Source: Crambe crambe (lineage: Eukaryota; Porifera; Demospongiae; Poecilosclerida; Crambeidae). From it: a DNA stretch of 64,000 nucleotides. Shown one piece after another: positions 34,801 through 46,943 of this stretch. Position 1 is the first letter of the stretch, and each line of letters opens with the position of its first letter. Position numbers and translations under genes: made by a program. Below the pieces are notes generated by a model. The model had not been told where the DNA came from. It was given only the letters and a program-made list of their open reading frames with translations, and ran no database searches. Where the stretch lies: assembly GCA_963924555.1 (NCBI GenBank), contig OZ004597.1:5963904-6027903 (forward strand), read 5' to 3'.

Positions 34801-37800
34801 CCTTCAGTCACTGCCGCATGAAATATGTGTCATCATTGTATGTAAGTGTCATACTACACAGTGGGATAATTTCGGTGGGGATGTAATTTTAGTAATCAGT
34901 CTATCTATCGTTCTATTGAGCCACCGTTTAGCCACATGTAGAGTTGTTCTTTTCATTCGTACATCATTCAGCGTGAACTATGGTGCTTTATCCAGTAGGC
35001 TGGTAACTTACCTAGCCACTTTCTTCTCAGATTCTGTCAATTAAAAAGTCGTCACGATCGCGAAGAAGGCTATACCTGAAGAAATGAAGGGAAAAAATAG
35101 GCAAGTATGCAAGCCAAGTGAAAATGGAGATTCAGCAGCTGTGAAGTCCATAGATATTGTTGCGCATGCACTAAAATAGTCGTACTGTACGACTACCGTA
35201 ATTCTTCATCTGTTTTTATCTCCGAAAAAAACCCACTGTATGGTATGTGATGTACAGCGTGTATCATGTGATGTACGGTGTGTGTCATGTGATGTACGGT
35301 GTGTGTCATGTGATGTATGGTGTGTATCATGTGATGTACGGTGTGTGTCATGTGATGTATGGTGTGTATCATGTGATGTACGGTGTGTGTCATGTGATGT
35401 ATGTGTTATGTTTGTAGATTTCAGGAGTTGGATTTAAGTGCTCAGTGCCTGCTTAACAATGAATCCAGCCGTGAGGACATGTGGGTGGAATGTGTAGAAC
35501 GAAGTCTAAGACATGTTGGCTCTTACACCAAGGTCAGCCATTAGCTAGTACCATGGGCTCCTACACCAAGGTCAACCATAGCACTTAACCTTAGCCAGTC
35601 ACCAAGGTCAGCCATAGCACTTGAACCTTAGCTAGTGCTGTTGGCTACTTCACCAAGGTCAGCCATTACACTGAACCATATGTATGTATGTTGTAGCTGT
35701 GTTGTGTTCGTCTGGTTGGCATAATGCTTCTGGTCTACATCAAAGATTCACTATGTCCCTTTGTCAGTGACATTGAGACTGACGTGGTCGCCACTGGAAT
35801 GCATGGATATATGGTAGGTGTCCTGAGTGGGAAGGACCTAGTGGGTGTGGCCTATTACCAAGCACTTTTCTTGCAGGGGAACAAAGGCGGTGTGGGAGTG
35901 CACTTTAATCTCTACCACTCGTCACTGTGTTTCGTGAACTCTCACCTTTCAGCTCACATGGAGGAGGTGGAGAAGAGAAATGGAGAATACTTCAACATCA
36001 TAAACAAGATGATTTTCAGCACATCTGATTTTCCTTACGACATAGTTCACCATGAGTACGTTACCATGACTTCATAGTTCACCATGAGTACGTTACCATG
36101 ACTTCATCTAGCTGTGTTACACTGATAATTACTCCACACCACACCCATTAAACGAGTCCTAAACACAGCAAGTTTAGTAGATTGAAGTCCATGCATCCAT
36201 CAGTGCATATTCATGTGCAGTCAGTTGCTGCAACTCTGCACATCAAGTCAAACCATCCAGTCAAGCTACTTAAACTCAAAGTCTTTAAGGAATGATTATA
36301 TAGCAGTTGCATTACAGCTGAGTCTAATGAATTACCATGTCTTCATTGCAGCATGATCTTTTGGATTGGGGATCTGAACTATCGGATCAACACTAATGCA
36401 GAGATGACTTATGAGCAAGTGAAGGCCAATGCCGATGCATACCAGTTCCCTATCCTGTTCAAATATGACCAACTGCTGCTTGAGATGGAGAGTCACAACG
36501 TGTTCACTAGTTTCACAGAAGGAATAATCGACTTCAAACCCACCTACAAATATGACCCCAACACTGACAACTGGGACTCCAGGTATGTGTGTGTGTGTGC
36601 ATCCTGCTGTCATGTGATCTGCATGCAGCACTGACCTATCCATGCATCCCATGCTTTGGTATTGATGGGTACACACACCCATACCTCCTAATCATGGTAC
36701 ATACACCCATATCTCCTAATCATGGTACACACACCCATACCTCCTAATCATGGTACACACACCCATACCTCCTAATCATGGTACACACACCCATACCTCC
36801 TAATCATGGTACACACACCCATACCTCCTAATCATGGTACACACACCCATACCTGGTACACATACCCATACCTCCAAATTGGTATGGGTGTGTGTACAAG
36901 TAAAGTGATGTCCCACCCTATTATTATTAGGGTAGATGAGAAGTGTGCAATAGTGGTCTCCCTATGAATGGGAGTACAGCCAGTGTAGGGTTATGGGAAG
37001 TGTACAGTAATGGCCTCCCATGCTTGGCCCTGCAATCAATCATGACGATAATATCATGGTCCTTCACTTCACTGCCATGCATGGTCCTGTGGTGTAACAG
37101 TTAGCACCCGAGACTTTGAATCTCAAGATCCAAGTTCAAATCTCGGCAGGACCTTTTTTATACTTTCCTTTTTTCTTCAAATCTACTGCAATGTTTCTTT
37201 GTCTCAGCACCTGCCCATACCCATATCATGTCAGAATGAGTTATTAGTGTAGCAGGACATAGAGATACATAACAGGACACAGAGATATCGTGTAACAGGA
37301 CACAGAGATACATGAATATATAGTGTAACAGGACACAGAGATACATGAATGACTACAACATAACCAAACAGGTTTCCTGTACTTGCTGATCTTTAACCAA
37401 CAAGTAAGCTTGAGAGAACAGATTACAGGGAGAATCAGTTATCAGGTAGTGCAAAGCCATTAGCAACTAAACTGGCATTGTCTGGCATGACAGCCTGTCT
37501 TCAAAGAAAGGCAAGTGATTAATCTGAGGTCTGTGATAGCTTCTTCAGTCAAGTGGAGGCCGACCACATCACCTATCATAAACATACCACGTTTAGTGAT
37601 CATTGATGAAGTCATACTGAGACAGGAAGAGTATCTAGTGATGTACATGCGTAGCTTCTCCCTTGTATTGATTACACTCTGTCATCTCTTCTCTTTTCAG
37701 TGAGAAGCATCGTGCCCCTGCTTGGTGTGACCGCATTCTCTATCGTGGGAAGGGGATTGAGCAATGTTCCTACACCAGTCACCCGGCACTCAACATCAGT

Positions 37801-40797
37801 GACCACAAACCTGTCAGCTCTATATTTGACACTACTGTAAGTCATGGTGTTCATTTACTTACCTATGGCCCAGCAGTGCAGTGCAGTACATCTAATCCCA
37901 GGCCAACTGTGATAGTGACCCTTTACCTACTGTACAACTGTGACGGTGACCCTTTACCTACCCTACAACAACTATGTCAGTGATGACCCTTTACCTAACT
38001 TATATCCTGGTGTTGAGAAGTAGCTTAATTTTTTTCTCTCCTTCCCTCTCTCCCTCCCTCCTTCCCTCTCTCCTTTCCTCTCTCCCTCCTTCCCTCCCTC
38101 TCTCTCTCCCTCCTTCCCTCTCTCCCTCTCTCCTTTCCTCTCTCCCTCCTTCCCTCCCTCTCTCTCTCCCTCCTTCCCTCTCTCCCTCTCTCCTTTCCTC
38201 TCTCCCTCTTTCCTCTCTCTCCTTCCCTCTTCAGCTGCAAGAGGTGGATCCTCAGAAAGAGAAGTCAGTTCTAGAGGAGATCACTTGGAGACTCGACAAG
38301 TTGGAAAATGATACACTTCCACAAGTTGACCTCAATGTCACAGAGGTCAGTCAGTCACCTTGGAGTGACACGTGCCTGAGCTGCATGACAATACAGTAGA
38401 ACTTACTTCCTAATAATAAACACACTTGGGGCCCTGCCTTAGCCTTTGTCGAGATTGTCTTCTTTTGGAGGTTATTTAATATAGAGTGTATACATGTCCT
38501 AAGGAACTTGTCATTTATTGAGGTTCATTCTCCTTTATCAGATGTTCCACTGTAATAGAACCACATCCAAAAGATGTCACAACTTTTCTTCTTCTTTTTT
38601 TAGTTTCATTTTAAAGATGTTCGTTTCAAGGTGCCACAGTCACGAAGACTAGTGGTGACCAATACAGGCCTCAGGCCAGTCCACATCTCCTTCATCTTGA
38701 AGCCTGACGACAAGTCCTTGACCAAAGACTGGCTGACTGTCAAGCCTACTTCAGCTGTCATTCATCCCAGTAAGTTCTAATTACAGCCTAGTACATACAT
38801 ATACTCATATACCTTGTACATACATACATATACCAACTAGGTCAGGCAAACAATGTGCATGATGGCACTTCAGAAGTAGATTCTCTGTGCTTATTGGAGT
38901 ACAGTGAAATGTGGACTCCTTTAAATACAGAGCCTCTATATTCCAGACAGTATTGGGGGGAGAACCCTTACATTGGAATCCCTAAATGGGGACAGTATTG
39001 GGGGGAGAACCCTTACATTGGAACCCCTAAATGTGGACTCCCTGAAGTACAAATCAGGACATTTTTCAGATCCTTGCTCTGTAATATGATTTAATGACAC
39101 CTACTGGTCCCAAGAGTACCCACATTTAGAGGTCTGGACCAACCCTTAATTCCCCAAATAATCTTTAGCTACATGTATTAAATTTTGGGGGAAAAACTCT
39201 CTCTTAACTTTATGCAGTGGAAGATGCTGTGGTAGAGTTTACAGTGCTAGTGGATGAGGACAGTGTCCCATCCCTTGCCTCCAGCAAAGCTCTGCTGGAG
39301 GACATTCTGGTCCTACACTTGGAAAAGGGGAAGGACTTCTTTATCACTGTTACGGGAAATTATCTCTTGTCATGTTTTGGTTCTTCACTGGAGACTCTAG
39401 TCAACCTTCACACTTACATCAGGGAGGTCCCTGTTGCACACCTTGTAGACTTGGTCAGTAAATTGTGTATGTGATGGTTAGTAAACTGTACTAGTCAGTT
39501 AACTCTGTGTACTGGTCTGTAAACTGTGTCACTTAGTGCATGTTACTGGTTAGTAAACTATGCATATAAACCTAGAGTTCAAGGTGTACAGTACTGGAAC
39601 TTATTTATGACAGACTCAGAATTTGATGTTATTTTGTTTGTGTAGTCATCATCATGGGAGGAATGTGCCCTCGAGCCAAGACCTAAAAATACTCAAGCTC
39701 CACCCCCTCTGGACATTCCCAAAGAACTGTTTGCCATGGTCGACTTTATTGAGAGAAATGGCATCAATAAGGTCAGCAACAACTCAGCATATATGCCACT
39801 GCATAACCCCTCCCCTTCCCACACACACACACACACACACACACATGCGCACAATACATCAATGGGGTAGAGCCAGAGAACTATAATAATGTCCCATAAA
39901 TAATATTGACTTTCCTATAAATAATTGACATCCTGTCCGACATCCTACATCATTGTGTCCTGACATCCTGCATCATTGTGTCCTACAAATAATTCCATCA
40001 GTGTCCTATAAATATTTGTGTCCTGTAATAGACATCCTTAAAGTTATATACATAAAGTAATGCTTTGTTCTAGGAGGGACTGTTTTCAGATGGAGGGAGA
40101 CAGACAGATCTAATGGAGATAACAAACATGTTAGATGCTGGAGGGAAGGACTTGCCCGGCTCTGTGTTCTCTGTTGCTTCCGTCCTCCTCACGTTCTTGG
40201 CAGCTCTTGCTGAACCGGTTGTACCAGTTCATCTTCATCCTCGCTGCATGGACTGCTGTAACAATGTGACACTCTGCAAACAGGTGATTTTGGGACCTTA
40301 AAGTGTACAGCTCTGGTGTGTATTAAGGAGTGGGGGCAGAACTGTGATAGCTCTAACACTTGATCTTGGTCAAAACTGATCAATTTGGTAGTACAATAAC
40401 TTCTTAAGTTGATACTTTGAGGAGCAAAATATTATGGTAGCTGTGGTATAATTTGCAGATTCTGTCACAAATGCCTGCTGTGCACAAAAAAACCTTCAAG
40501 TTCCTCATCAAGTTCATGAAGAATCTACTGAAGCATGCTGATGTCAGTGGCCTCGACCCAAAGGTTCTAGGTGAGCTCAGCCACTGGAGTCCAGTCCTGT
40601 CTGGCCTCCATCTTTGCAGGACTATCTGGTTTTAATTCTGCATGTATTTGTTTGCATACATAGCCTCTATTTTTGGTGAAGTGCTGTTACGAACACCTCT
40701 CAGTGAGCGTCGCTCCAAAAGCCGTAGACAACTAAATGCCATGAACAGAAAGAAAGCAACCTTCCTCTATCAGTTCATTGTCAATGACCTCAGCTAG
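28997..40797 (+). CDS. OCRL: Inositol polyphosphate 5-phosphatase OCRL/INPP5B
   Basis: Exons from 29769: 29769-29857, 30814-30847, 31468-31565, 31616-31744, 31850-31928, 32626-32780, 33163-34123, 34666-34788, 35418-35532, 35697-35813, 35877-36055, 36352-36582, 37701-37836, 38235-38345, 38604-38769, 39218-39453, 39646-39771, 40074-40283, 40459-40570, 40664-40797; phases agree throughout (about 1180 residues). The ATG exon at 28997 ([13 protein letters not shown]) does not join in phase, so a small exon is missing. Domains: PH; a 320-residue linker; 5-phosphatase with [37 protein letters not shown] and SDHKPV; ASH; and a RhoGAP-like domain without the arginine finger, as in vertebrate OCRL. It removes the 5-phosphate from PI(4,5)P2 on endosomes, Golgi and cilia. 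Invertebrates usually have one gene for OCRL/INPP5B. Confidence 0.94.
29428..29505. repeat. GGCTGGCT/TTGCTAGCTGGCTGAC short repeats
   Basis: Variants of GGCTGGCTGACTGGCTTGCTA within the first OCRL intron region. Confidence 0.8.
30180..30475. repeat. Degenerate CCCCTTGATTAATA-type repeat
   Basis: Pyrimidine-rich repeats such as TACCCCTTTGATTAATGCCC in an OCRL intron. No coding content. Confidence 0.7.
31746..31814. repeat. (TC)n microsatellite in an OCRL intron
   Basis: About 33 TC units between the OCRL exons ending at 31744 and starting at 31850; it begins 2 bp past the donor GT. Confidence 0.95.
31930..32232. repeat. Two adjacent tandem repeats (about 38 bp and 33 bp units)
   Basis: Three units with GTATGCAGTGACAGTGACAC (31930-32046), then about 5.5 units of AGTATGGAGTGACACAGTAT plus GCTATGCAATGAC (32051-32232). 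The two units share the AGTGACA core. They lie in an OCRL intron right after the exon ending at 31928. Confidence 0.9.
34427..34630. repeat. About 40-bp tandem repeat in an OCRL intron
   Basis: Units share ACATGCTAGAGGATGTACAT; early ones continue AGATGGAACTCTACATGTAC and later ones ATAGATGGACGGACATGTAT. The last ends about 35 bp before the exon at 34666. Confidence 0.9.
35249..35402. repeat. 21-bp tandem repeat upstream of an OCRL acceptor
   Basis: About seven copies of TGTACGGTGTGTGTCATGTGA with C/T variants, ending 15 bp before the exon at 35418. Confidence 0.9.
36681..36880. repeat. 26-bp tandem repeat
   Basis: About seven copies of ACACACCCATACCTCCTAATCATGGT in an OCRL intron. Confidence 0.92.
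37083..37154 (+). tRNA. tRNA-Gln (anticodon TTG), possibly degenerate
   Basis: 72-base cloverleaf inside the OCRL intron 36583-37700, same strand. The acceptor stem GGTCCTG pairs perfectly with CAGGACC, with discriminator T. A-box-like GTGGTGTAACAGTTAGCAC is followed by the anticodon loop CTTTGAA (TTG at 37116-37118) and the T-loop TTCAAAT. One C-A mismatch in the anticodon stem and one A-C in the T stem raise the chance of a decayed copy. A TTTTTT run right after 37154 is a Pol III terminator. The sequence closely resembles eukaryotic tRNA-Gln(TTG) as I remember it. Confidence 0.82.
37248..37346. repeat. About 32-bp tandem repeat (AACAGGACACAGAGATACAT)
   Basis: Three to four degenerate copies in an OCRL intron just downstream of the tRNA-like gene. 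Confidence 0.85.
38035..38233. repeat. Pyrimidine-only intron tract
   Basis: About 195 bases of CCTTCCCTCTCTCCCTC pattern leading straight into the acceptor at 38234. It contains larger internal repeats of about 58 bp. Confidence 0.92.
39817..39846. repeat. (CA)n microsatellite
   Basis: Short CA run in an OCRL intron. Confidence 0.9.
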
Positions 40798-41107
40798 TTA
40801 GCTGATCTTAAATTACTTCCTAGTCAATTGAACGAGTTAGCTACTAGCTGGCTATTTTTATGAATGGAATGTATTAGTGTTTTTATTATCAGATGTAGCA
40901 ACAATTATCAATTGAAAAACAGGAAAAACAGGAGCAATGGTAACCAAGCCAGTTGCAATAGACTTGTTCATTAATAATGAAGCCAGTTGCAATAAGCCTC
41001 ATTGATAACAAAGCCATGGTCAGTTATAATAAGCTTTTGTCCTCTGAAATATTTTCAGGAATCAGGGATAGCCATGTACGCTAGCTGGCTCCAGTATTTT
41101 CATTCCA
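40798..41107. other. Shared 3' region of convergent OCRL and CCDC57
   Basis: Only 310 bp separate the two stop codons, so the 3' UTRs must be short or overlap. The phrase AGCCAGTTGCAATA recurs near 40950 and 40980. Confidence 0.7.
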
Positions 41108-44100
41108 TTAGTCTTTGATGTTGTAATTTCGTACTTTCATTGAGTTAGATTTTGGTTTGTGCTTGCTACTAGCAGTGCTAACAGTTGTTGACTTTGGAGC
41201 AGTTTTGTTCTTCACTGGTTTGACTTGCGTGCCAACTTCTCTTCCCACCAACTGAAGCCTGATATCCTTACTCCTGAACTGGGCCTCGGACTGATCCTTA
41301 TTGCCCCTGGACTGGTCCTCGGACTGATTCTTATTACCCTTGGACTGCTGATTCGGCTCCTGGTGGGGATGAGGAGTAGAGCGCCTCTCTACTCCCTTGT
41401 CCCTGTCATTTCCATCGGCTGATGATATCTCCCCAAAGTTTTTTTCCACAGAGTCCATAACTTGGTTGAGTGCTGCAGCATCCATGGATGATTCTGTTGG
41501 GGTGAATTGCAGTGAGACCAGCGATTCATCTTCCTTCCAGTCCCAGGACCCCAACACTCCAGGCCTAGCTTGCTGTTGTGGGTCTGCACGGGCACAAAAT
41601 TACAAGCAAAATGAAGACCGTCCCTACATTGTTAGATGAACTGGTGAGACCATGTAGATAATATCCCCTACATTGTTAGCCATTCACCAACTGGTAAGAC
41701 CATCCCACATTGTTAGACTCACCAAATGTTAAGGTGGTGAGATTATGTCCCTAACTAGTAATACACCAATGTTGAGGTGGTGAGACTGTCCCTACATTGT
41801 TGGACTCACTGATGTTGAGGTGGTGAGACTATGTCTCTACATTGTTAACTAGTAATACATTGTTAGACTCACCAATGTTGAGGTGGTGAGACTGTCCCTA
41901 CATTGTTAACATTGTTGGACTCACTGATGTTGAGGTGGTGAGACTATGTCTCTACATTGTTAACTAGTAATACATTGTTAGACTCACCAATGTTGAGGTG
42001 GTGAGACTGTGCAGTGGGTACACTCTGTGCAGGACTTATGAACCTGAGGGCACTTGTCTTCTGGTCAGTGGAAACTTCTTGTTGACTTGTTCTTCCAGGC
42101 AGTCTTGAATGTTGCAGGTTGTCTTCTCTTAAACTGAGCTCCACAATACCATCCACTGCTTGCTCTAATGACTCCATCTCAAGACAGTCCTCCACATCTC
42201 GACCTTTTCCACCATTCACACTTGCAGAACTCACAAGACTTCTCTCCTGTAGCTGAGTGGACTTGTCTCGCATGTTGATGTGAGTCCCCGAGGGGTTGGT
42301 ATAGGCTGCAAGCTGGTCTATGTGGGCAGAGAGTAATGACTTCTCTTTGACCAGAGCTATGATCACTTGAGTGGCCTGCATCAGCTTCTCATGAAGTTTA
42401 GTTTGAGGCACACTATGTGCCTTCAGAATATACACCTGTAGGGGACACATACAGTATAGGATATACACCTGTAGTGTATGGAAGGGACACATACAGTATT
42501 GCTGAGCCTCTCAGTCGCTCTGCACATGCAAAGGGTTAACTACTCATCTCATCTAAATCACATGCCATACAGTATACACTTGCACATGAAGTAAATAGTC
42601 AACATAAAGATTAGTCTTGGCTTTCCACCACCGTTGAGCTGTTAGCTACATACATATACCCTAGCTTAGCCTTGTACCCAGGCCTTTCCCCTCCCTAGCC
42701 CTAGCCCTAGCCCTACATATACCCTAGCTTAGCCTTGTACCCAGGCCTTTCCCCTCCCTAGTCCTAGCCCTGGCCCTGGCCCTAATCCTAACTCTCTAGC
42801 CATCCTACGTAATTTACCATTTCTTGTTCTTCTTTTACTTTGCTTTGAAGTTTTTGTGCGTGTGTCTTCCAGTGTTGACAAGCCAGTTCCACCTCTGTCT
42901 TATCCCTCTGTAGTGAGGCTATAGTGTCACTCAGCGCTATCAAGTGAGTGCGATCCTGGACTTGCTCAGTGGGTGTGGCTGGATTAGAGCGAGAGTGATG
43001 TTGCCTTTTGACCCCAGGGTTAGGAGGAGAAGATAAAATCTTCCTATTGGAGGGACTTGGGGTGGGGGGTTTCCCCTGAGGGATGGTCTGCTGTAATCGT
43101 TCCACTAACAGTCTATTTTCCGATTTAAGTTTTCTGACTTCACTCTCCATATATTTGACATAGTCCAGTGTTGGCATAGTGTCGGCATTCGACTGTGATT
43201 CCCTGTGCTCCGATGTCACAGAAAGTTCTTCCAATTCAGTACGCATTTGCTTTATGACACTCCGTAGCTCCTTGTTTTGGGTCTGTAGTGTCTGTACTTG
43301 TGTCACATGATCAGTCACGTGATCAGTCATGTGATCACCACAGGGGATACCATGTTGGGAGAGGGTATCAATAGCAGCGTCTCTTTCCATCTGCATATGC
43401 TCTTCAAGTTTCTTCAACTCCTTCAGTTTTGCTTGTGCCTCGTGACACTCAGCAGTCAACTAGAAACAGAAGATTCAATTTTCACTTTGTCTATTCATTT
43501 CTGACTCTACTCACTTTATTTTTTGCATGGATTATTTCCTTTATTTCTTGTTGATGCCTGGCATAAGGTGCCCTCTCTGTCTTACGAACATTCTCCTCCC
43601 ACTCCAGTCGTTGTTGGGCATGAGTCCACTCCAAGGATCTGATCTTTTCAAGGTTGGAAGACACCTCATCTCGAAGTCTGCAAAGAAAGAAAGAATAGAT
43701 GTTGTTACCTTGTAGGTATTTGATAGCAAATAAACATGCTACGGAGTTGTGTAAGAATAATAACTGTACAATTTCAATTTCAGACTTCAAAAAGTATTTG
43801 ACCAGATGACCAATCTACTTCAGTCTAGCTACAGTCCTTTTGAGTGGACACTTCCTGCAAGGCAATACCCACTAAGGGGGCTACGCTAGGGCTAGGGCTA
43901 GGGCTAGGGCTAGGGCTAATAATTACTCACGACACCCAACAGATGACCAGCCGGTATCGGGCATGGTGGATAAAACAGACTATCAACCTACACAAGGTTC
44001 TTACAAAGATAATTCCTTTTCTCTGTCCTGTAGGTCGCATTTCAGGCCCTGATTAGTGTCCTGTAAAGCCTGTATCTCTAGATCTTTCTTGACTAGACTT

Positions 44101-44964
44101 TGGCTAAGACTTTTCTGGTGTTGTGCATGTGATGACTGGCAACTCCTTAATTCTCCATGGGCTCTAATTGGAAAAGAAAAAAGTGTTCACTCCAGTCCAA
44201 TCATGGATGGACATTTCCACATATGAACCACTGAATTTTTTTTATGGATCATTGAAAGTCTATACGCACACTTTGAGGGTTGCATTAGCTGCATATATCA
44301 TTGATACCTTTCTAGTAACTGGTCTTTGTCCCTAATGGTTTGTTGCAGGCCGAGTTCCCTCTGATGCCACTCCCCATCCCTCTGCTCCAGGAGGAGTTGA
44401 AGTTCCGCACACTGCTCCTCCAGCTTCCTCTCCACACACAAATGAGCCTGCATACAGTAACAAAAATACAACACCATCCAAAGACAGCCCAGCCCAGCCC
44501 AGCCCATTGGTGCATCTTCTTGTCCAATGTACTGTATGTATGTATGTATGTACTTGTTTTGCAGCTTTGAGATTAGCTTCACTTTCTCTTGCTCTCTTGT
44601 CCAACTCTCCATGTCTAAATTTAGAATCATACAAAAAGTATGTACATGCAAAATGCAAATCATCTAGCTCCTGGTCAAGCCAGGATGTCTGTGCACTAAG
44701 CAGGCACTATGAGCCAGTGCTGGCAACCTCCTGGAGCCCAGGCTAGGAAGACTGACTATCTCTTCTCAGCAAGTGGTGTGGGCACCCGAAGTCCCACCTG
44801 GACCACAACTGATATTGGAGAGATAGCCAATTTGATTTGCACCCTGGTTCAGTTGGGTTGGTGAAAAGGATATAACACTGGTGGGACTCAATCTCACGGT
44901 CTCCCGCTTACAAGCCCAGAGTGCAAACCACTCACATACATACATGCATGCATACATACATACA

Positions 44965-44995
<31 letters not shown>

Positions 44996-46943
44996 CTTAC
45001 TTTCTCATGAAATTGTCTTCCTTTCTGCGAATTTCCCTGTGGTCCCTTTCTGCTTCTTGTTCATATTGTCTGACTTGGTCTTCCAGCCTGTGTTGCTCTG
45101 CCTCTAGTCTCCACACCTCCTCTTTGTGTTGCTGCCTTTCCCTCTCACCTCTCTCCACCACCCCTTCCAACTCCTGTTTCACACAAGCAGCTGCTGACTC
45201 AGCATGTGCCAGTTCACGCTCCAACTGGTGATTGCGAGACTCGTGCATGAGGAGAGTAGAGGACAACTGCTCCACTCTCAACTGGTAGTCATCATCACGT
45301 TGCTTCAATGTCTACATGTCCACACAAGTCAAAAAAAAAACAAAATAAAAAACAACAAAAACAAAAAACAAAAATAACAATCCCATCAATCTGACTCACT
45401 CCCTCCCTCACCTGTTCAAAGTCAGCCATGAGTTGCTCTCGTTGTGCCTGAGTGTCTCCTTCCAGGTCTAATAGTCTCCTCTCTAATTCTCTCTGAAATT
45501 GTGCTACCTTATCATGCTCTGCATCCAACTCACTCTGCTTGCTGCGTCTGCAATGTGTACAAAACTCCTCAATTTGCACTCTTGTGGGATCCACTACCAT
45601 CCATACTGTACATAGCTGATCTGGTGACTCCACAGAGTCACTAGGGCTCAATACAAAAATATATATATCATGGTGACTTTACTAGAGGGTTGAATATGGT
45701 CGAGCTGATGTTTTTTATGATAGAACACATTCAAAATGTTATATTGAGCCCTAGTCACCTATGATCAGGTGACACTCAGGTGACAATCACCTATGATTAG
45801 GTGACACTCACCTATGATCAGGTGACACTCACCTATGATCAAGTGACACTCACCTATGATCAGGTGACACTCACCTATGATCAGGTGACACTCACCTATG
45901 ATCAGGTGACATTCACCTAAACCCTGCTCACCTATAGCTGTCCATGCGAGAGTGGACTTCCTTCATCTTGGACTGGTAGTAAGTTTTCAGTTGGAGCTGA
46001 GCCTCCTTCCCTGCATCCATCTCTTTACACACACTGTCCAAACGTACCTAATACACAAAATCACTCATTACTGCCATGTAATACCAACTAGAACTACCAC
46101 ATTATGCCAACTAGAACCACCAGCCCAGCTAGCTATCAAGGAACATCAAGAATTCATACAGGATTTTGAGGTTGAAGGGGAGTTATGGCGCACTATGCAT
46201 GCCAAAATTTTGCTCTGATCCCATGCCCACTTTGTGACCAATAAGCTTTGAAACGGTCTGTAGTGAAGGATGTAGCTGAACTTGCACAAATCTTTTTTTT
46301 TTCTTTTGGGGGGATGTCCCAGCCCCCTCCCTGTATGAATCCCTGAACATTAGTTCACATCTCAAGGCAGGGAGGCACTCTGTAGTTGCCTTCACTACCA
46401 GTCTACACCACACACTGTATGTGCATACCTTGAGTTCACTATTGTCTGCCATGAGGCTATTGATGACTCTCTGGAGCTCAACGAAGGCAGCCTCATAGTG
46501 AGAGAGTTCCTGGTCTCGAGAGGAAAGGAGAGAAAAGTTATAGTCAAAGTCAGCCTGTAGCAGGGAAACCTGTTCACGCTCCTTCAACAGCTCTTGCTCC
46601 AGACCTATGTACGAGAGGAGGAAGCCAAGAAGTAGGAGGGTTGGGAAGGAGATAAAGGAGGGGGGGAAAGGAGGATTGGAAAGAAGATGAAGGAGAGGGA
46701 AAAGAGGAGGCCAAGGTTGGAAAGAGTAAAAAAAGGAGGGAGGGTTGGAAAGAAGATAAAGGAGGAAGAGGGGGAGAGGTAAAGAAGTGGAGGAATGCAA
46801 ACTCTCCACAAACCCTCCCCACTTTGGCCTGTAAGCTGACCTTTGATGGTGTTAGACAACTGTTGTGCCTGTTGCAACCTCAACTGATTCAATTCCTTCT
46901 CCTTTACACTGGCTAGCTCTTCTAAGGAGCTCTTACCTGCCAT
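41108..46943 (-). CDS. CCDC57: Coiled-coil protein CCDC57-like
   Basis: Twelve exons on the minus strand: 46841-46943, 46429-46604, 45932-46047, 45412-45547, 45001-45311, 44554-44614, 44308-44447, 44005-44163, 43515-43677, 42818-43459, 41988-42435, 41108-41583. Phases agree at all junctions, giving 976 residues; human CCDC57 is about 900. The first 150 residues (SLEELASVKEKELNQLRL, LQADFDYNFSLLSSRDQEL, HYEAAFVELQRV) match the CCDC57 N-terminus as I know it. The body is nearly continuous heptad coiled coil; the last 300 residues are polar with Ser/Pro and Lys-rich stretches. CCDC57 is a centrosome/centriolar-satellite and microtubule protein in vertebrates. Its start is 93 bp from that of RABL3. 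A different long centrosomal coiled-coil family is the main alternative. Confidence 0.82.
41650..41996. repeat. Tandem repeat in a CCDC57 intron
   Basis: Repeats containing ACTCACCAATGTTGAGGTGG and GTGAGACTGTCCCTACATTG in varied order. They include copies of the sequence around the donor of the exon ending at 41988 (CTCACCAATGTTGAGG). Confidence 0.85.
42650..42790. repeat. Duplicated segment with CCCTAG runs
   Basis: ACATATACCCTAGCTTAGCC plus TTGTACCCAGGCCTTTCCCC occurs twice, each followed by CCTAGCCCTAGCC-like runs. It lies in a CCDC57 intron. Confidence 0.88.
43882..43918. repeat. (GGGCTA)n telomere-like repeat
   Basis: About five GGGCTA units in a CCDC57 intron, a one-base variant of the animal telomere repeat. 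Confidence 0.92.
44690..44934 (-). repeat. Possible tRNA-derived SINE
   Basis: On the minus strand, from 44934, the sequence TGAGTGGTTTGCACTCTGGG, then CTTGTAAGCGGGAGACC and a B-box-like GAGATTGAGTCCC resemble the 3' two thirds of a tRNA. A non-tRNA body follows to about 44690. It lies in a CCDC57 intron next to a (CATA)n run. The extent is uncertain. Confidence 0.4.
44935..44996. repeat. (CATA)n microsatellite
   Basis: About fifteen CATA units abutting the donor of the CCDC57 exon ending at 45001. Confidence 0.93.
45768..45925. repeat. 21-bp tandem repeat (CACCTATGATCAGGTGACACT)
   Basis: About seven copies ending at the donor of the CCDC57 exon 45932-46047. The unit contains the near-palindrome CACCTATGATCAGGTG. 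Confidence 0.93.
46620..46800. repeat. Purine-rich intron tract
   Basis: A/G-rich degenerate repeats of GGTTGGAAAGAAGATAAAGG type in the first CCDC57 intron. Confidence 0.8.

Noticed and set aside
35148-35205. Palindrome AGTCGTACTGTACGACT as a regulatory site
   Set aside because: A short isolated palindrome inside an OCRL intron with no supporting context.
37974-38399. 141-codon Ser/Leu/Pro-rich ORF
   Set aside because: It is a translation of the CCTTCCCTC intron tract that reads into the OCRL exon at 38235.
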